Positions 61,290 through 64,000 of a stretch of 64,000 nt of DNA are shown here, in pieces. Made by a program: the position numbers and the translations under genes. The notes under the pieces were generated by a model. That model was not told the DNA's origin. It did not search any database and saw nothing but the letters and a program-made list of their open reading frames with translations. Source of the DNA: Formicarius rufipectus. Lineage: Eukaryota; Chordata; Aves; Passeriformes; Formicariidae. Location of the stretch: positions 1,127,854-1,191,853 of the forward strand of contig VXAU01002492.1 in NCBI GenBank assembly GCA_013399695.1, in the 5' to 3' direction. The first letter of the stretch is position 1, and each line of letters opens with the position of its first letter.

Positions 61290-64000
61290 ATGAGTAATAC
61301 ACCAAAAGTCAGATCTTCATCTGATATAAATTGCCATCTTCTTCCATTTGCCATCTTTCAGGACTCTTAAAATTTTACATCCACTGAGGATCTGCCCCAT
61401 CCAGCTTTTGAAATGAGCAACTACAGCAGCTTCTATAGCACCTATAGAGTGAGACCATCATTTCTCAGTCATTCAAATCCGACAACAGTTGCCGACTGTT
61501 ATTGCTTCTTTGAATTTTAATCTGACATTTAACCTAGCTGGAAATGCATTGCCTCATTTACTTTTCGTGCTCCCCCCCCCCCCCCCCCCCTCCATTTACT
61601 TCTAAATAACCTTTTTCTTTAGATGATTTTCATGAAATTGCCACTAAAAAGAGTCCTGTTTGAGCTGCCTCATTTGAAAACTGTGAGATAGTGCAAGACA
61701 TCTGAAGATGTCATTGTAACACATGAAAAGCACTTCAGCTTGCACATAAACACTATCAAGCAGAATTTGAACTGAAGTTATAAGCTAGGCTGAAATGATA
61801 TTTTGTTAATAATTGTCAAATATTCCACAAATAGCACAATCCTAAATAGCACTATTCTGAGCAATGAGAGCACCACGTAACATGCTGAATTTTTAAACAG
61901 AGCTGAAGAGAATATAGAATTTCTATTTGGGAAGTGTGGACATCTTGAAGTTCAATTTTGTTCAGAAATGGAACAAATATCTTTCCTACAAAAGGAAAAT
62001 TCTAAATAGCTGCTTCAAAAAGCAATGTGCATTTCAAACTCAAAGTTTAGGTTTTAAACTGTCTTTTTATTTTTTATTATTTCTCTGTCATAGTCTGGTT
62101 AAAGAAATGACAGTGAATGGGAGAATTTGCTAAGAACAAAAGCGCCATCAGAGACTTTGCTGATTTTATCAGTACAATAGAGAAGGAGTTGTTTTCTGTA
62201 TTCTCATGTAGGATACAGCACCATATTTTTTACTACTGACAGATCATGAAATAATGTGAATAAAAATACAGAATATTTTAAATTAAATTTTAATGTTGAA
62301 ATAAATATACAATTTTGATAAAACCAGTTCAAGTGTTCATAGGAAGTTTTAATGAAAATTCTTAATAGAAGTAAAAATAACCAAAGTTCCCTTTCGTTGA
62401 TATTTTCCAAAAGGTTATTTTGCTGGAAATAAATTGAACCAGTTCCTTTGCTTATAATCTAAGGATACATTTATATTCAATCTCTGTCAAGAAGGCAGTA
62501 CATTGCTCTTACAATATATAATGTCTTTGGCAAATGATTTGCTCAGTAATTCTGCTTCTAATATTATTATTTGTGCTCTGGTGTTACCCATGGTTGAAAG
62601 GATGATCAAACCCCCTTCTTACAGAGCCTTGCTGGGTTATGAGGAGAGAGTTCCACCTCAAAAGAGCTTGAAGCCAGAGAGGGAAATACAGAAAAGATGG
62701 AAAGACAGTAAGGGGAATAAAGACTGTAAGAATAAAACAAAGCAGATGACCTGACTCTTTGCCCTACACCATTTCTAGAGATCCATTTTCCCTCTTAATC
62801 GCTTCTTGTAAATTACTTGCTTTTTAATGATTCAGTTGATTCCCTACCCAGACAAGAAAACTCTCTTTTCTGAATGGGTTAACAAGATCTACAGTCCAAC
62901 TCTAGGGTAGAAAATGCTCCCAGGTGAAGCTTTGCCCTGTACACACGTCGTGTGTCTCCTCTTCAGTGTCTCTGGTCTAACAGTGAAGGGCAATAACAAG
63001 AACGATGCAGATTCTTTTTGCTCTGGCTAGAAATAAAAGGCAAATGCCTCAAGATTTATTCATCCAGACTAAGGAGGAAAGGAAGCAAAAACATGGCAAA
63101 AATCTTGGGAAGGTCTCTGTTTCCCCAGCCTGCTCCTGGTAAGGACTGTGCCTCATCTCTCCACACTGGCACAGAGCACTGGCACTGTCCTGGCTCAGGG
63201 CTATGCTGCCAGACACAGCAGAGCCATTTCCTCGGTGAACTGTCACTAAAGATTCTTTTCTTGGTTTCCTTTCTTTTCATGATAGCCCAAATTGAATACT
63301 TGCCTTGCCTTGTATCTGTCATGTTAGCTTTTTAGATAGTACATGTTATATTCGATACTCCAGTGGTCTGCTGTCCTTCTGTAGGAGCTTGCCAGGCTTA
63401 TCAAGTGCCTCTAATGGTGATGGCCTGAGGGAAAACAGTACACAGTTTGCTTTTACATTTCTTCTCCACTTTAAAAATATGAGAGATATTAATAGTACAA
63501 AGAACTGTTCCCCACTGCTTTGATCTCTACAGCACTGCTGCTCTTTCAGCCTCCATGTCACTACTGATGCCATGTTATGTTACTATTTTCATTATTCCAG
63601 CCCATAGTCCATATTCTTTTCCCATCCTGCTGCCTGCTTTAACCCCAGCTGTAGCTGACCTCCCCAGGGGGAGAAAGGGATCCCCCAAGAGCTGTGAGTG
63701 ATTGAGGGGCTGTATCAAACCTCCTGGGACTTTTGAGAAGATAGTTGTTGATAACAAAAAATAACAATGAAAATAAAATCATAAATAAGCTGCTTCCCCC
63801 TCCTGGAATAACCTCCAAGGAGATGTGCCTGGGAGACATGTTCCCTCATGCTTCTCCTTTGCGTCAGGGCAGTAATTTACTGTAAACCAAAGGCAGCTAC
63901 AAATTCCACCGTCCTGATGGGAGGTCAGTTTGCTGCCCATCATGTGAGACGGGAGGGAAGGCACAGCAATAACTCCTGTGGCTTCTCAGGGAATGCAGGA
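61290..64000. other. Unique AT-rich DNA, no gene seen
   Basis: Apart from the C run at 61572-61590, no feature was recognised. Open frames up to 105 residues (63018-63335) have no domain. Confidence 0.5.
61572..61590. repeat. (C)19 homopolymer
   Basis: Nineteen consecutive C residues on the + strand, G on the minus strand. The minus strand could form a G-quadruplex and the plus strand an i-motif. The exact length is uncertain in any assembly because such runs are error-prone. Confidence 0.95.

Noticed and set aside
1..64000. CRISPR arrays, operons, tRNA and rRNA genes, prophage
   Set aside because: No regularly spaced repeats, no cloverleaf-like or rRNA sequence and no prokaryotic gene density. 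The content is that of a vertebrate genome.

Overview
The window looks like gene-poor nuclear DNA of a bird, most likely a songbird. Three lines of evidence support this. There are CR1 LINE copies of the avian type, ending in the conserved 3' tail and the TTCTATGATT-like terminal repeats. There are two related solo LTRs with TG...CA ends and 5-bp target duplications. The background is AT-rich with long A/T runs and no Alu-, L1- or B1-like sequence. The songbird placement is weaker: it rests on a GC-rich repeat at 1.15-2.1 kb that resembles LTR-like repeats common in passerines. No convincing complete protein-coding gene, tRNA, rRNA or CRISPR was found. Almost all open frames are short and lack recognisable domains or plausible codon structure, so they read as chance frames.

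Layout. 0-0.6 kb: purine tract and a possible 225-bp internal exon with good splice-like borders. 1.15-2.1 kb: GC-rich LTR-like repeat. 2.2-13.4 kb: AT-rich DNA with one stretch unusually poor in stop codons (9.44-10.70 kb). 13.47-14.57 kb: 5'-truncated CR1 on the + strand. 14.6-24.2 kb: unique AT-rich DNA. 24.22-24.83 kb: CR1 on the - strand. 25.18-25.87 kb: solo LTR copy 1. 25.9-45.3 kb: unique DNA, with a GC-rich island and 11-bp minisatellite at 41.0-41.6 kb and a candidate terminal exon at 43.55 kb. 45.32-46.57 kb: a decayed Ty3/gypsy retrotransposon (- strand) with a gag zinc knuckle and the start of reverse transcriptase. 46.90-47.65 kb: solo LTR copy 2, inserted into a 25-bp tandem repeat. 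49.6-50.5 kb: very old CR1 on the - strand. 50.5-64 kb: unique DNA with a (CAAAA)-rich tract, a CR1 3' scrap at 61.2 kb and a 19-base C run.

The recognisable content is therefore a layered record of retroelements: an ancient gypsy element and an ancient CR1, later CR1 insertions, then comparatively well preserved solo LTRs. They do not form a functional pathway. The most notable item is the gypsy remnant, because intact Ty3/gypsy elements are essentially absent from birds. The rest is intergenic or intronic sequence whose host gene, if any, cannot be identified from the window alone.
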